DNA of 64,000 bases from an uncultured Rhodospirillales bacterium (lineage in GTDB: Bacteria; Pseudomonadota; Alphaproteobacteria; Acetobacterales; Acetobacteraceae), in the NCBI GenBank assembly GCA_903928895.1, contig CAIYSR010000077.1:1-64000 (forward strand). The letters run 5' to 3'. The stretch's first letter is position 1, and the number at the start of each line of letters is the position of its first letter. Below, piece by piece: positions 20,084 through 27,750 of the stretch. The translations under genes and the position numbers were made by a program. A model generated the notes under the pieces. It did not search any database. It was not told the origin of the DNA and was given only the letters and a program-made list of their open reading frames with translations.

Positions 20084-20847
20084 CCGCCACACGCTACCCC
20101 TGCCTCGCCGATCGCGCCGTCATCATCACCGGCGGCGCCAGCGGCATCGGCGCCGCCTTCGTCCGCGCCTTCGCCACCAACGGCGCCCGCGTCGGCTTCC
20201 TCGATCTCGACACCACCGCCGCCGCCGCCCTCACCGCGGAAATCGCCGCCACCGGCGCCCCCACCCCCGTCTTCATCCCCTGCGACCTCCTCGACATCCC
20301 GGCCCTCCAGCACGCCCTCGCCACCCTCCACACCCATCTCGGTGACGCTGCCGTCCTCATCAACAACGCCGCCAACGACCGCAGGCAGGACTTCCCCGAC
20401 GTCACCGAAGCCGAGTTCGACTGGTCCCTCGCCGTCAACTTCAAACACCACTACTTCGCAGCCCAAGCCATCCTCCCCCAGATGCAACGCCTCGGCCACG
20501 GCTCCATCATCAACATGAGCTCCATCGCCTGGATGGGCGGCGGCCCCCGCATGCAAGCCTACAGCGCCGCCAAAGCCGCCGTCGTCGGCTTCACCAATTC
20601 CCTCGCCCGCGACGTCGGCCAATACCGCATCCGCGTCAACGCCATCGCCCCCGGCATGGTCATCACCCCCCGCCAACGCGAACTCTGGTACCAGGACGAA
20701 TCCCTCATCGCCGCCGGCCGCGCCCGCCAATGCCTCCCCGACCCCATCGAACCCGAAGACATCGCCAACCTCGCCCTCTTCCTCGCCGCCGACGACAGCC
20801 GCCTCATCACCAAACAATGCCTCCAAATCAACGGCGGCGCCCGCTGA
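20080..20847 (+). CDS. SDR aldose dehydrogenase, D-xylose/L-arabinose 1-dehydrogenase-like
   Basis: A 255-residue short-chain dehydrogenase. It has the nucleotide motif TGGASGIG (about 18-25), the structural motif NNAAND, and the catalytic Ser-Tyr-Lys set in NMSSIAWMGG and YSAAKAAV. The combination YPCLADR at the start, NAANDRRQDFPDVT and RQRELWYQDES closely resembles the Caulobacter-type NAD xylose 1-dehydrogenase of the Weimberg pathway. Translational coupling to the importer's ATPase gene supports oxidation of the imported sugar to a lactone. The precise aldose is inference. Confidence 0.82.
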   Translation: MTATRYPCLADRAVIITGGASGIGAAFVRAFATNGARVGFLDLDTTAAAALTAEIAATGAPTPVFIPCDLLDIPALQHALATLHTHLGDAAVLINNAANDRRQDFPDVTEAEFDWSLAVNFKHHYFAAQAILPQMQRLGHGSIINMSSIAWMGGGPRMQAYSAAKAAVVGFTNSLARDVGQYRIRVNAIAPGMVITPRQRELWYQDESLIAAGRARQCLPDPIEPEDIANLALFLAADDSRLITKQCLQINGGAR

Positions 20848-20883
20848 TCCAGAAACGCTCGGGCGTCCGAAACCCCGTGTCAC

Positions 20884-20913
20884 CGTCATCGCGAGCGAAG
20901 CGAGGCGATCCAG
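20884..20913. repeat. Short dispersed intergenic repeat (GCGAGCGAAGCGA type)
   Basis: CGTCATCGCGAGCGAAGCGA continuing to GGCGATCCAG resembles a short repeat scattered through intergenic DNA of many proteobacteria (GTCATTGCGAGCGAAGCGAAGCAATCC and variants). It lies 37 bases after the SDR stop and marks the start of the accessory island. Only one copy is in this window, so the call rests on recognition, not on local repetition. Confidence 0.5.
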
Positions 20914-20987
20914 CCCACCCGCACCGCCTCGGCATCGGCCCATGGAACAGAGCGGAACAGACAAGCCAGTCTTCGAAAGCCATTCTG

Positions 20988-21024
20988 AAAGCGCTTCTTT
21001 TTTGAAAAAAAGAAGCAAAAAACT
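20988..21024 (-). repeat. Dispersed AT-rich hairpin repeat, copy 4
   Basis: AAAGCGCTTC, T-tract, G, A-tract, AGAAGC, AAAAAACTT: the same element as in the glycogen-hydrolase gap, oriented with the upstream plus-strand SDR gene. The following CTATCC is shared with the copy ending near 35242, so the repeat unit may extend a few bases beyond the hairpin. Apart from the repeats, 21025-21440 shows no supportable gene. Confidence 0.85.
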
Positions 21025-21273
21025 TCTATCCATTGGCGAGTTGCGCCCCAGTTCTGCTCAGAGTACGAAATGAACGTCCCGAATATTATCTAGAAGCGAT
21101 ACCGATCTGGTCTGTATTCAACACGTCTCGTGCACTGATCTGTGCGCCCAGCCATGCAGGGGCCGTCATCAGCCCACCAAAGCACCGACTGCCAGTTGCA
21201 GGAACCAAAAATTCTGCGCCGGGTTGCGACAGGGTGATCGCATTTGGCCCATTGGATGCGCATCGCCGAATAT

Positions 21274-21334
21274 TCCCCCTCTCCACCCGTTCTTCACGGG
21301 GGGAGAGGGTCGGGGTGAGGGGGGCGTTTCGGCC
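21274..21334. repeat. C-rich/G-rich inverted repeat (CCCTCTCC...GGGAGAGGG)
   Basis: CCCCCTCTCCACCCGTTCTT pairs across a short loop with ACGGGGGGAGAGGGTCGGGG and continues as TGAGGGGGGCG. This resembles a widespread proteobacterial intergenic palindrome (CCCTCTCCC...GGGAGAGGGTCGGGGTGAGGG). It would form a very stable hairpin in RNA and may end transcription entering the island. Single copy in this window. Confidence 0.6.
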
Positions 21335-21442
21335 CACCGGCAACATCCGACATACGCAAACACCCCCTTCTCCAGGTGAAGAGCGAGTCGCCATGATTTT
21401 TTCTCGCCAAATGCAGTCACCCTGGTGTTGCGAACCAAGGAG

Positions 21443-21471
21443 TTGCAACTATATGACCACGTGCTATAGTT
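21443..21471 (+). promoter_or_regulatory. Promoter overlapping an inverted-repeat operator of the toxin-antitoxin locus
   Basis: A -35-like TTGCAA (21443-21448) and a -10-like TATAGT (21465-21470) are 16 bases apart. Superimposed on them is the inverted repeat AACTATA (21447-21453) / TATAGTT (21465-21471). The repeat spans the core promoter just upstream of the toxin ATG (21481), the usual position for an operator bound by a helix-turn-helix antitoxin. This is a prediction from sequence only. Transcripts from it would be nearly leaderless. Confidence 0.55.
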
Positions 21472-21480
21472 CACAGCGCG

Positions 21481-21876
21481 ATGACGGGTGACGATTTGCG
21501 CGCTTTCAAAACCAAAAACCTCCTCAGGTTCGCCCGGCGTGAGCGGATCACCGACGCTGTTCTGTGAAAGGCCATCGAACGGGCGGAGCGCGGCACTGTC
21601 GATGCCGATCTCGGAGGCGGGCTTATCAAGCAACGTCTCGCGCGGCCGGGCCAAGGACGATCCGGCGGTTACCGCGTGATCGTGGCTTATCGGCTGAAGG
21701 ACCGGGCAGTGTTTCTGTATGGGTTTGCCAAAAGCGACCTGGACAATATCAGCCCGGATCAGGTGCAGACCTTCCGCGCGATCGGGGCGAACTGGCTCGC
21801 CGCCAGCGCCACCATGATCAAACGGGCCATTGACGAAGGCGAGTTGCAGGAGATCGACCATGACGACCAAACCTAG
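21481..21876 (+). pseudogene. RelE/HigB-like toxin gene interrupted by an in-frame TGA
   Basis: Reading from ATG 21481, codon 29 (21565-21567) is TGA. Ignoring it, the same frame continues to TAG 21874-21876 and gives a 131-codon RelE-superfamily toxin-like protein: FKTKNLLRFARRERITD, DADLGGGLIKQRLARPGQG, GRSGGYRVIVAYRL and FLYGFAKSDLDNI, a pattern known from toxins paired with HTH antitoxins. The reading on both sides matches the family, so this is a nonsense mutation rather than two genes or a frameshift. The 3' end overlaps the antitoxin start by 17 bases. A truncated product from GTG 21676 is conceivable but would lack the N-terminal third. Confidence 0.75.
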
Positions 21877-22189
21877 CCGGATGAATCAAGAGCTTGTGGA
21901 GATGGCCGAGGCGCAACGCCGCCTCGGCATCATGGACGAGCCGAGCTTTCGGAAGATCACGCTTCGGCATTTGGGACCGGACGCACCACCCACAGCAACA
22001 CCGATCAGTGGCGACGAAATCCGCAACGTTCGCGAGCAGGCGCATTTGAGCCAAGCCGCCCTCGCGCGATATCTCGGTCTGACGACGGGCTACATCTCGC
22101 AGCTTGAGCGCGGCAGCAAGCAGGCCAAAGGGCCGGCCCTCGCTTTGCTGAATGTCATCCGCCGAAAGGGCGTTGAGGTGTTGCTCTGA
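21860..22189 (+). CDS. HTH (XRE/HigA-like) antitoxin
   Basis: A 109-residue DNA-binding protein, expected to bind and neutralise the RelE-like toxin and repress its own promoter. The N-terminal half (NQELVEMAEAQRRLGIMDEP, then KITLRHLG) is the family's toxin-binding region. The C-terminal half is a helix-turn-helix (SGDEIRNVREQAHLSQAALA, then YLGLTTGYISQLERGSKQ and KGPALALLNVIRRKG). ATG 21860 overlaps the toxin frame, the usual toxin-first arrangement of this family. Since the toxin gene is broken, this antitoxin may now be an orphan regulator. Confidence 0.85.
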   Translation: MTTKPSRMNQELVEMAEAQRRLGIMDEPSFRKITLRHLGPDAPPTATPISGDEIRNVREQAHLSQAALARYLGLTTGYISQLERGSKQAKGPALALLNVIRRKGVEVLL

Positions 22190-22689
22190 GCGACCCGATG
22201 ATCTGACCTGTTCGACGTGCAACCTCAGTCAATACCTCGCCACGATCACCGACTCCATGGCCTGGTCCCGATACCTCCGAGACACATGGGCGGACACCAC
22301 GACCCCACAAAGCCGTCTTATGCCGACCGTCCTCGGCGGCGATCCCGCCTGGAGATGTCCGGAAGATGCGATCGCTCTGTTTGTCTCACGCCCACAACCG
22401 ACCAAGCTCGTCGGCGAACCGGCGGAGATGGAATTGCGAAATATAATGGTGGAGCTTGGGTGCGATCACCGATGGCCTCGGTCTTCATCGAGATCGTCGA
22501 ACATCCTCCCGGACGGTAGGATATCGCGCAAGTCCTCGCGCACATCGGGCCATATCGTGCCGCGGTCGTGGCGAGATGGACCCCGAACAGCGCGCGCATC
22601 TGGCTTAGCGAATCGATCGAATCCGAAACAAAAGATGCTTCGATGTTATCTGTTATTTCCGCATCATTGGCTAACGCCCATCGTTATTG
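22190..22689. other. About 500 bases without a convincing gene
   Basis: Frames here are short or have atypical composition (rich in Arg, Ser, Trp and His with no recognisable motif) and none is supported by a ribosome site. Base composition is less GC-rich than the core genome on either side. The most likely content is decayed or unannotated mobile DNA between the toxin-antitoxin locus and the DUF488 cassette. I see no transposase, integrase or terminal inverted repeat. Confidence 0.4.
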
Positions 22690-23136
22690 CTAAAGATGCT
22701 TGACGCTCAGCAGGCCGCCCCATTTATCGTTTAGATACTCGCACACCAGCCTCCGGTGGCAGTTATGCGGTGTGGCTTCCGAGCACAGCAGACAGCCTCC
22801 CGCAAACGTCTCGGGCTTTAGACGCTGCTCAATTTTCCGCTCTTCCAAGAGGCGGAGGAAGCCTCCCTCATAGTCGTCCCAATCTCCCTTTTCCTTCTTG
22901 TACGCCTTCAGGATGCTGTCCGTGGGCGCAAGGATTGGTTGATGAACATATTCGATACCCCCGATCTTCTTGAGGAAATAGGCGAGATCGTCAGCCTTGG
23001 CGAAGCCTGCTAGCTGCGACGTGTTATGCAGACGCACGTCGATGAGCTTCTTCACGCCCGCCGTTAGCAGCCGCTCGAAGAAGTGCTCCGCGTTAGATTT
23101 GGTGAAGCCAATGGTGGTGACGTGGACTTGCGCCAT
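22690..23136 (-). CDS. DUF488 family protein (short paralogue)
   Basis: A 148-residue protein of the DUF488 family, function unknown. The N-terminus VTTIGFTKSNAEHFFERL and then KKLIDVRLHNTSQ match the family start (IGxT/S ... DVR). Near the C-terminus is the conserved cysteine motif LLCSEATPHNCHRRL, with C118, E120, C126, H127 and R128; an extra C115 lies close by. It is the last gene of a three-gene minus-strand cassette and starts three bases after the upstream DUF488 stop, with GGGATAGGA as ribosome site. A cysteine-dependent or metal-binding role is inferred from the invariant motif only. Confidence 0.8.
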   Translation of the reverse strand: MAQVHVTTIGFTKSNAEHFFERLLTAGVKKLIDVRLHNTSQLAGFAKADDLAYFLKKIGGIEYVHQPILAPTDSILKAYKKEKGDWDDYEGGFLRLLEERKIEQRLKPETFAGGCLLCSEATPHNCHRRLVCEYLNDKWGGLLSVKHL

Positions 23137-23139
23137 ATC

Positions 23140-23757
23140 CTATCCCGCCACCGGTTTGGTTTCGGAGCCATCGAACTGCTCGGTATAGGCTACCTTACGG
23201 GAACGCTTCCGGTATGCCTCGGCTAGGCGCTCACTCAGCGATAGAAACAAATCGGTGCTTTCCCGACCTTGGGATGTAAGCAGCCGTTCCTCTATATCGC
23301 GGTGATCCACGATCACGCCATCCATGAGTATATGCTTCACGCCTACGCCACGTTCGGCCAACACCCGTCCGACTAGGAGACATCTGTGGCAGTCCAGCGG
23401 GTCGTGCTCGGAGCACATGAGCGCGATGTGGTATTTCCGAGCGCCTTCCAGCACCCGTTCGAGACCCTGCGTAAAATCGGGGGACCGGGCCATGCGCTCG
23501 TAGTCGGCAACCCCGTCGCAATAGAATTGGCGCCCTGTCGGTCGTCCACCAAGTTCCTTACCTAGGAACGAATAGACGATGCCATCCGTCCGTAGTTCAT
23601 TTTTCAGAATATCTCTGTTGAAGTGCGGGAAATGACGGGAGAACGGCGATGTTCGTACATCTGCGATCGCCGTAACACCAGCCTTCCGTACGAGCTCGAG
23701 GAAGCGTCCATAGGTGTGCGTCGAGTGACCGAGACTGAAGATGGTTGGCTGAGACAT
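23140..23757 (-). CDS. DUF488 family protein (long paralogue)
   Basis: A 205-residue DUF488 protein. It opens with IFSLGHSTHTYGRFLELV, continues with ADVRTSPFSRHFPHFN and YSFLGKELGGRP, and has the same motif as its neighbour, LMCSEHDPLDCHRCLLVGRV, with C115, E117, C123, H124 and R125. The C-terminal 55 residues, rich in charged residues, extend beyond the short paralogue. It lies between the putative dual-OB gene (four-base gap) and the short DUF488 gene (three-base gap). It has no clear ribosome site of its own, which suggests translational coupling. Molecular activity is unknown. Confidence 0.85.
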   Translation of the reverse strand: MSQPTIFSLGHSTHTYGRFLELVRKAGVTAIADVRTSPFSRHFPHFNRDILKNELRTDGIVYSFLGKELGGRPTGRQFYCDGVADYERMARSPDFTQGLERVLEGARKYHIALMCSEHDPLDCHRCLLVGRVLAERGVGVKHILMDGVIVDHRDIEERLLTSQGRESTDLFLSLSERLAEAYRKRSRKVAYTEQFDGSETKPVAG

Positions 23758-23761
23758 ATCG

Positions 23762-24430
23762 CTAGCCGTGAATCCCGTTCACCATAAGATAACACTTGTC
23801 CGGCGGGTTCCCGAATGCACGGGCCAGCCCGAGACGTATATGGAACTGCGGGGTCGCTGGCAACGCTTGTTGCACGGCAGCAAGGCCCCCTCGCCCCCAT
23901 GCTGTCTTGAGCACGAGACTCGATACAGCCAGTTTGTAGTGGGCTGTCCCGTCGTTCAGAATAGCTTTAAGCTTTTCGAATTCTTCGATAAACTGTACAG
24001 CGGCTCGTGGGAGCCGGACTGCTGCCAGCGATCCTATCTGAGCTCCTACCGGCACATAGACGCCCTGCAAGACATTGTTCCAAATGCTGTTTTGAACGAT
24101 ACGGCCGGAGAAGGCGCCTGACACGGTTCGATACGCTAAGGGAGCGTCCGCGGCAAACCAGTTAATCGGGCCGCCGTTCACACGATGTATGGTCGCCTGA
24201 TCGACGAGCGTATCTTCCGCGTGGTGCGGGAACGTACTAGCGTGATGCTGTCCGGTGGGAGTCAGGTCAATAGAGGCTCCAGGCACGATGCTGTGCTGCT
24301 GCAGCAGTCTGGCAGTCCAATTCGCGCCATTTGGCAGCGGTCGTACCATCCGTTGAGCCTGAGCATCCCAACCGGCAACGCAGTAATTGCCGCCGTGCAT
24401 TTCCGTAACGTCGGTGACGACCAGCCGCAT
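23762..24430 (-). CDS. Putative dual-OB-domain protein, first gene of the DUF488 cassette
   Basis: A 222-residue protein with a strong ribosome site (TTAGGAGGAT) directly before its ATG. The start RLVVTDVTEMHGGNYCVAGW followed by MVRPLPNGANWT resembles the N-terminus of proteins described as dual OB domain-containing, in which a short strand is followed by a CxAG(W/Y)D and a RP(L/V) segment. The rest is beta-rich with no catalytic motif I can recognise. My memory is that such proteins often neighbour DUF488 genes, but I cannot verify that here. As promoter-proximal gene of a tightly packed operon it probably works with both DUF488 proteins; a nucleic-acid or nucleotide binding role is inference. 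The 24431-24664 gap upstream presumably holds the promoter. Confidence 0.6.
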   Translation of the reverse strand: MRLVVTDVTEMHGGNYCVAGWDAQAQRMVRPLPNGANWTARLLQQHSIVPGASIDLTPTGQHHASTFPHHAEDTLVDQATIHRVNGGPINWFAADAPLAYRTVSGAFSGRIVQNSIWNNVLQGVYVPVGAQIGSLAAVRLPRAAVQFIEEFEKLKAILNDGTAHYKLAVSSLVLKTAWGRGGLAAVQQALPATPQFHIRLGLARAFGNPPDKCYLMVNGIHG

Positions 24431-24664
24431 ATCCTCCTAACCCCCCTTTTATGATCGGCTCTTCCCAATCACCGGCTGGCGCCTTGAAACATACTCCTGG
24501 GCGCGAGCCCCGACCGTTTCGGAGTCGCCATACTACATGTGCGCCCAGACCGATTGCAACGCCGCCAGTCGGGTCGCCCTGCCGGCCAAACACGCCCCCG
24601 CGCCTCGCCCACGCCGGCATCCCTCCTTGACGCGAATGTAGTTTAGTGATTTTTATTAACTCAT

Positions 24665-25228
24665 ATGAACGCCCTCGCCTTCCTCTCCCTCCTCCTCACC
24701 GGCCTCAGGGCCAACCTCGCCCGAATTGCGCCCCGCGCCCCCGCCCCAACCCCGGCCTTCGGCCACGACGAAGACTACATTTCCCGCGCCTTCGCCAGCC
24801 TCGAACACCTATTCACCCTCTGGCGCAACGGCGCGCTCCCCAGCGCGGGCGAGCTTCGCCCGTCGCCCGGCGCGGACGCCTCACGCCCCTCGCTCAGCGC
24901 GGACGAATCACGTCCGTCACCCGCCGCACCAACGCCCGAGCCACACCCGGCCTCCCCCCAAATCCGCCACATCCGAACCGCACGCCCCCGCCCGCCCGCC
25001 GACGACCACGCCACCGGCACCCCCAACCAATCCCCTAAAATCCCCGCCAATACCCCCAATCTCCCCACGCCCCCCGCCGTCACCCCCCAACCCAGCCGCC
25101 CCCCGAGCCCCCGCGCCCAACCACTCACCATCACCCCGCAACCCACCCCCATCCCCACCCTCGCGCCAAACCCCCGCCGCCATCACCGGCAAACCGCCCC
25201 ACCCCCACGAACCACGCGCCGAGCCTGA
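24665..25228 (+). CDS. Hypothetical proline-rich protein
   Basis: A 187-codon frame from ATG 24665. Residues 1-60 look protein-like: a hydrophobic start (NALAFLSLLLTGLRANLARI) and an acidic/aromatic segment (DYISRAFASLEHLFTLWRNG). After that it becomes low-complexity, rich in Pro, Ala, Ser and Arg, with a short imperfect repeat (SPGADASRPSLSADESRPSP). I do not recognise a family. It may be a small membrane-associated protein with a disordered tail, or the tail may be non-coding. It follows the AT-rich segment at 24635-24664, which could hold a promoter. Confidence 0.4.
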   Translation: MNALAFLSLLLTGLRANLARIAPRAPAPTPAFGHDEDYISRAFASLEHLFTLWRNGALPSAGELRPSPGADASRPSLSADESRPSPAAPTPEPHPASPQIRHIRTARPRPPADDHATGTPNQSPKIPANTPNLPTPPAVTPQPSRPPSPRAQPLTITPQPTPIPTLAPNPRRHHRQTAPPPRTTRRA

Positions 25229-25284
25229 AACGCCAACGCCCCACCCCGGACCCGGGAAGGGGCGCCAAACCCGCGTACTCCGGC

Positions 25285-26412
25285 CTACGCCACCTTGTCG
25301 GCGATCAGCCCCAGATGAAACGACGTATCGCCCCACAAATGCTCGAACGTCATCACCCGGCGGAAATAATGCCCAACCGCATATTCCTCCGTCATCCCGA
25401 TGCCGCCATGCATCTGCACCGCGGATTGGCTGACATGCCGCCCCGCCTGGCCCACGCCCACCTTCGCCAGCGAAATATGATGCGCCCGCTCCTCGGCGTC
25501 CTCCTCGTCCACCATCATCGCCGCCAGCATCGCCATGCTGCGCCCCTGCTCCATCGCGATTAGCATATCCGCCGCCTTGTGCTGCATCACCTGGTTCTGC
25601 CCGATCGCCTTGCCGAACTGCTGGCGCGTCTTCATGTAGTCCAGCGTCATCGCATGCATCGCCTCCATGCACCCCACCGCCTCGGCCCCCAGCGCCGCAA
25701 TCCCGGCCTGGATCACCCGCTCGATCACCGCCAACCCGCCATCCACCGCGCCGAGCAACTCGCCCTTCACCCCGGTCAAGGAAATCTCCGCCGCCCGGCT
25801 GCCATCGCGCAACGCATAGCCCCGCCGCGCCAGCCCCGAAGCCGACCCATCCACCAGGAACAACGTCAACCCGCCGGCATCCCGCCGCCCGCCCGAGGTC
25901 CGCGCACTGACAACCAGCTTGTCCGCGCAATCCCCATGCAGCACCACCGACTTTGCGCCATCGAGCACCCAGGCATTGCCGTCCTTCTTCGCCGTGGTCA
26001 GCACATCGGTCATGTCATGCCGCGCCTGCTGCTCGCCATGGGCAAACGCGAGCTTAACCTGCCCCGCCGCCACCGCCGGCAGGATCATCGACTTCTGGCT
26101 CTCCGAACCCGCCAGCTTCACCGCCGTCGCACCCAGCACCACCGAAGCCAGGAACGGCTCCAGCGCCATCACGCGGCCGAACTCCTCCATCACCAGCATC
26201 ACATCCACCGGCCCGCCGCCGAACCCGCCGTACTTCTCATCGATCGGCAACCCGAGCAGCCCAAGCTCGGCATACTGCTCCCACAGCTTGGCCGAGTAGC
26301 CATTGGCCTCCGCCATGTAGCCCCGCCGCGCCGCGAAGCCGTAATTGTCCGACAACAGCCGCGAAATGCTGTCCTTCAGCAAACGCTGGTCTTCCGAGAG
26401 TTCAAAATCCAT
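25285..26412 (-). CDS. Acyl-CoA dehydrogenase, PimD-like small subunit
   Basis: A 375-residue flavoprotein of the acyl-CoA dehydrogenase fold, expected to introduce an alpha-beta double bond into an acyl-CoA. It has the usual N-terminal helical, middle beta and C-terminal helical layout (ELSEDQRLLKDSISRLLSDN, LGLPIDEKYGGFGGG, TRQQFGKAIGQNQVMQHKAA, VQMHGGIGMTEE). It lacks the YEGT-type catalytic glutamate segment. That absence, and its start overlapping the stop of the upstream large subunit, fit the small partner of a heteromeric enzyme such as pimeloyl-CoA dehydrogenase. Dicarboxylyl-CoA as substrate is inference from family resemblance. Confidence 0.85.
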   Translation of the reverse strand: MDFELSEDQRLLKDSISRLLSDNYGFAARRGYMAEANGYSAKLWEQYAELGLLGLPIDEKYGGFGGGPVDVMLVMEEFGRVMALEPFLASVVLGATAVKLAGSESQKSMILPAVAAGQVKLAFAHGEQQARHDMTDVLTTAKKDGNAWVLDGAKSVVLHGDCADKLVVSARTSGGRRDAGGLTLFLVDGSASGLARRGYALRDGSRAAEISLTGVKGELLGAVDGGLAVIERVIQAGIAALGAEAVGCMEAMHAMTLDYMKTRQQFGKAIGQNQVMQHKAADMLIAMEQGRSMAMLAAMMVDEEDAEERAHHISLAKVGVGQAGRHVSQSAVQMHGGIGMTEEYAVGHYFRRVMTFEHLWGDTSFHLGLIADKVA

Positions 26413-27614
26413 TACAGCCCCAACACCGCTTTGGTGAGAATATTCTTCTGGATCTCATTCGTGCCGCCATAGATCGAGGCCGCCCGCAACATCAGATACG
26501 GCCCGGCCATCGCCGGCGCCCAGTCCGGCCCATACGGCGGCTGGTTGCTCATCGCCGCGAGTTCCTTGGCCCAGCCCGGCATCGCGAGGGGTCCGCCGAC
26601 ATCCATCACGAACTCGGACGTCTCCTGCAACAACTCGGTGCCCTTGATCTTCAGGATCGACGAGAACGGATCAGGCTTCCCCGCCTCCTTCTTCTTCGCC
26701 GACACCACCCGCAACTGCGTCAACTCCAGCGCCTTCAGATCCACCTCGATCTGCGCCGCCCGCCGCCGGAACGCCGGGTCCTCGATCAACGGCCGCCCGT
26801 GCTGCTGCACCTCGCGCGCCAATTCCTTCGCATAGGCCAGCCGCTCCTTGGACTTGCCAAGCCGCGCGATCCCGGTGCGCTCATTGCCCAGCAGGAACTT
26901 CGCCACATCCCAGCCCCGGTTCTCCTCGTAGATCCGGTTTTTCACCGGCACTCGCACATTGTCGAAAAACACCTCGTTCAGATGATGCGACCCGTCGATC
27001 GAAATGATCGGCCGCACCGTGATCCCCGGCGTCTTCATATCCACCAGGATGAACGAAATCCCCTCCTGCCGCTTCTTGGCATGCGGGTCCGTCCGCACCA
27101 GCACGAAACACCAATCGGCATTGTGCGCGGTCGACGTCCAGATTTTCTGCCCGTTCACCACATACTCGTCGCCATCCCGCACCGCAGCGGTCTTGAGCGA
27201 CGCAAGATCGGATCCCGCCCCCGGCTCTGAGAACCCCTGGCACCACCAATCGTCGAGATTGCGCGCCCGCGGCAGGAAGTAGTCCTTCTGCTCCTGGGTC
27301 GCGAACTGCATCAGCACCGGGCCGATCATGGTGATGTTGAACCCCAGCACCTCCGGCGCGTTGCCCATCATGATCTCCTCCTGGAAAATCATGCGCTGCG
27401 TCGGCGACCAGCCCGGTCCGCCATACTCCACCGGCCACGAATAGGCCGCCCACCCCTTCTTGTTCAGGATGCGCTGCCACGCCACCGTATCCTCCTTGCG
27501 CGCGCCATAGCCGAGGCGCGAGCGCTCGCGGATATCAGCCGGCAGGTTCTCGTTGATGAACGTGCGGACTTCCTGACGGAAATCCTCGTCTTCCTTGCTG
27601 AAGCGCAGGTCCAT
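26412..27614 (-). CDS. Acyl-CoA dehydrogenase, PimC-like large subunit
   Basis: A 400-residue acyl-CoA dehydrogenase. Family landmarks: WPVEYGGPGWSPTQ, WWCQGFSEPGAGSDLASLKT, VVNGQKIWTSTAHNADWCF, GNERTGIARLGKSKERL and the C-terminal SIYGGTNEIQKNIL. In that last motif Gly stands where many homotetrameric enzymes have the catalytic Glu (YEGT). The protein closely resembles the large subunit of pimeloyl-CoA dehydrogenase. It is transcribed first; its TAA shares one base with the ATG of the small-subunit gene. The 27615-27750 gap separates it from the divergent bifunctional beta-oxidation gene and should contain both promoters. Confidence 0.88.
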   Translation of the reverse strand: MDLRFSKEDEDFRQEVRTFINENLPADIRERSRLGYGARKEDTVAWQRILNKKGWAAYSWPVEYGGPGWSPTQRMIFQEEIMMGNAPEVLGFNITMIGPVLMQFATQEQKDYFLPRARNLDDWWCQGFSEPGAGSDLASLKTAAVRDGDEYVVNGQKIWTSTAHNADWCFVLVRTDPHAKKRQEGISFILVDMKTPGITVRPIISIDGSHHLNEVFFDNVRVPVKNRIYEENRGWDVAKFLLGNERTGIARLGKSKERLAYAKELAREVQQHGRPLIEDPAFRRRAAQIEVDLKALELTQLRVVSAKKKEAGKPDPFSSILKIKGTELLQETSEFVMDVGGPLAMPGWAKELAAMSNQPPYGPDWAPAMAGPYLMLRAASIYGGTNEIQKNILTKAVLGL

Positions 27615-27750
27615 GAAGGCCCTCCCTTGGCGCGCGATTGATTGAGCCGATTATGTTGCCGTCTTACGCCGGCGCGCAAGCGGCACCCTCGACGCGAACC
27701 GAACAACCGCATAGCCTTCCGACAACGATCATATGAAACGGGAAACCTCC

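Noticed and set aside
21565-21567. Selenocysteine at the TGA in the toxin frame
   Set aside because: No stem-loop typical of a bacterial SECIS was recognised directly downstream, and RelE-family toxins are not selenoproteins; a nonsense mutation or sequencing error is simpler.
22152-22703. 183-codon plus-strand frame after the antitoxin
   Set aside because: It starts inside the antitoxin gene in another frame, overlaps the end of the DUF488 gene, has no ribosome site and no recognisable fold.
24840-24920. Short tandem repeat or CRISPR-like unit in the proline-rich gene
   Set aside because: Only two to three imperfect copies of a GCGGACG...TCACG segment with no regular spacers; best explained as a low-complexity coding repeat.
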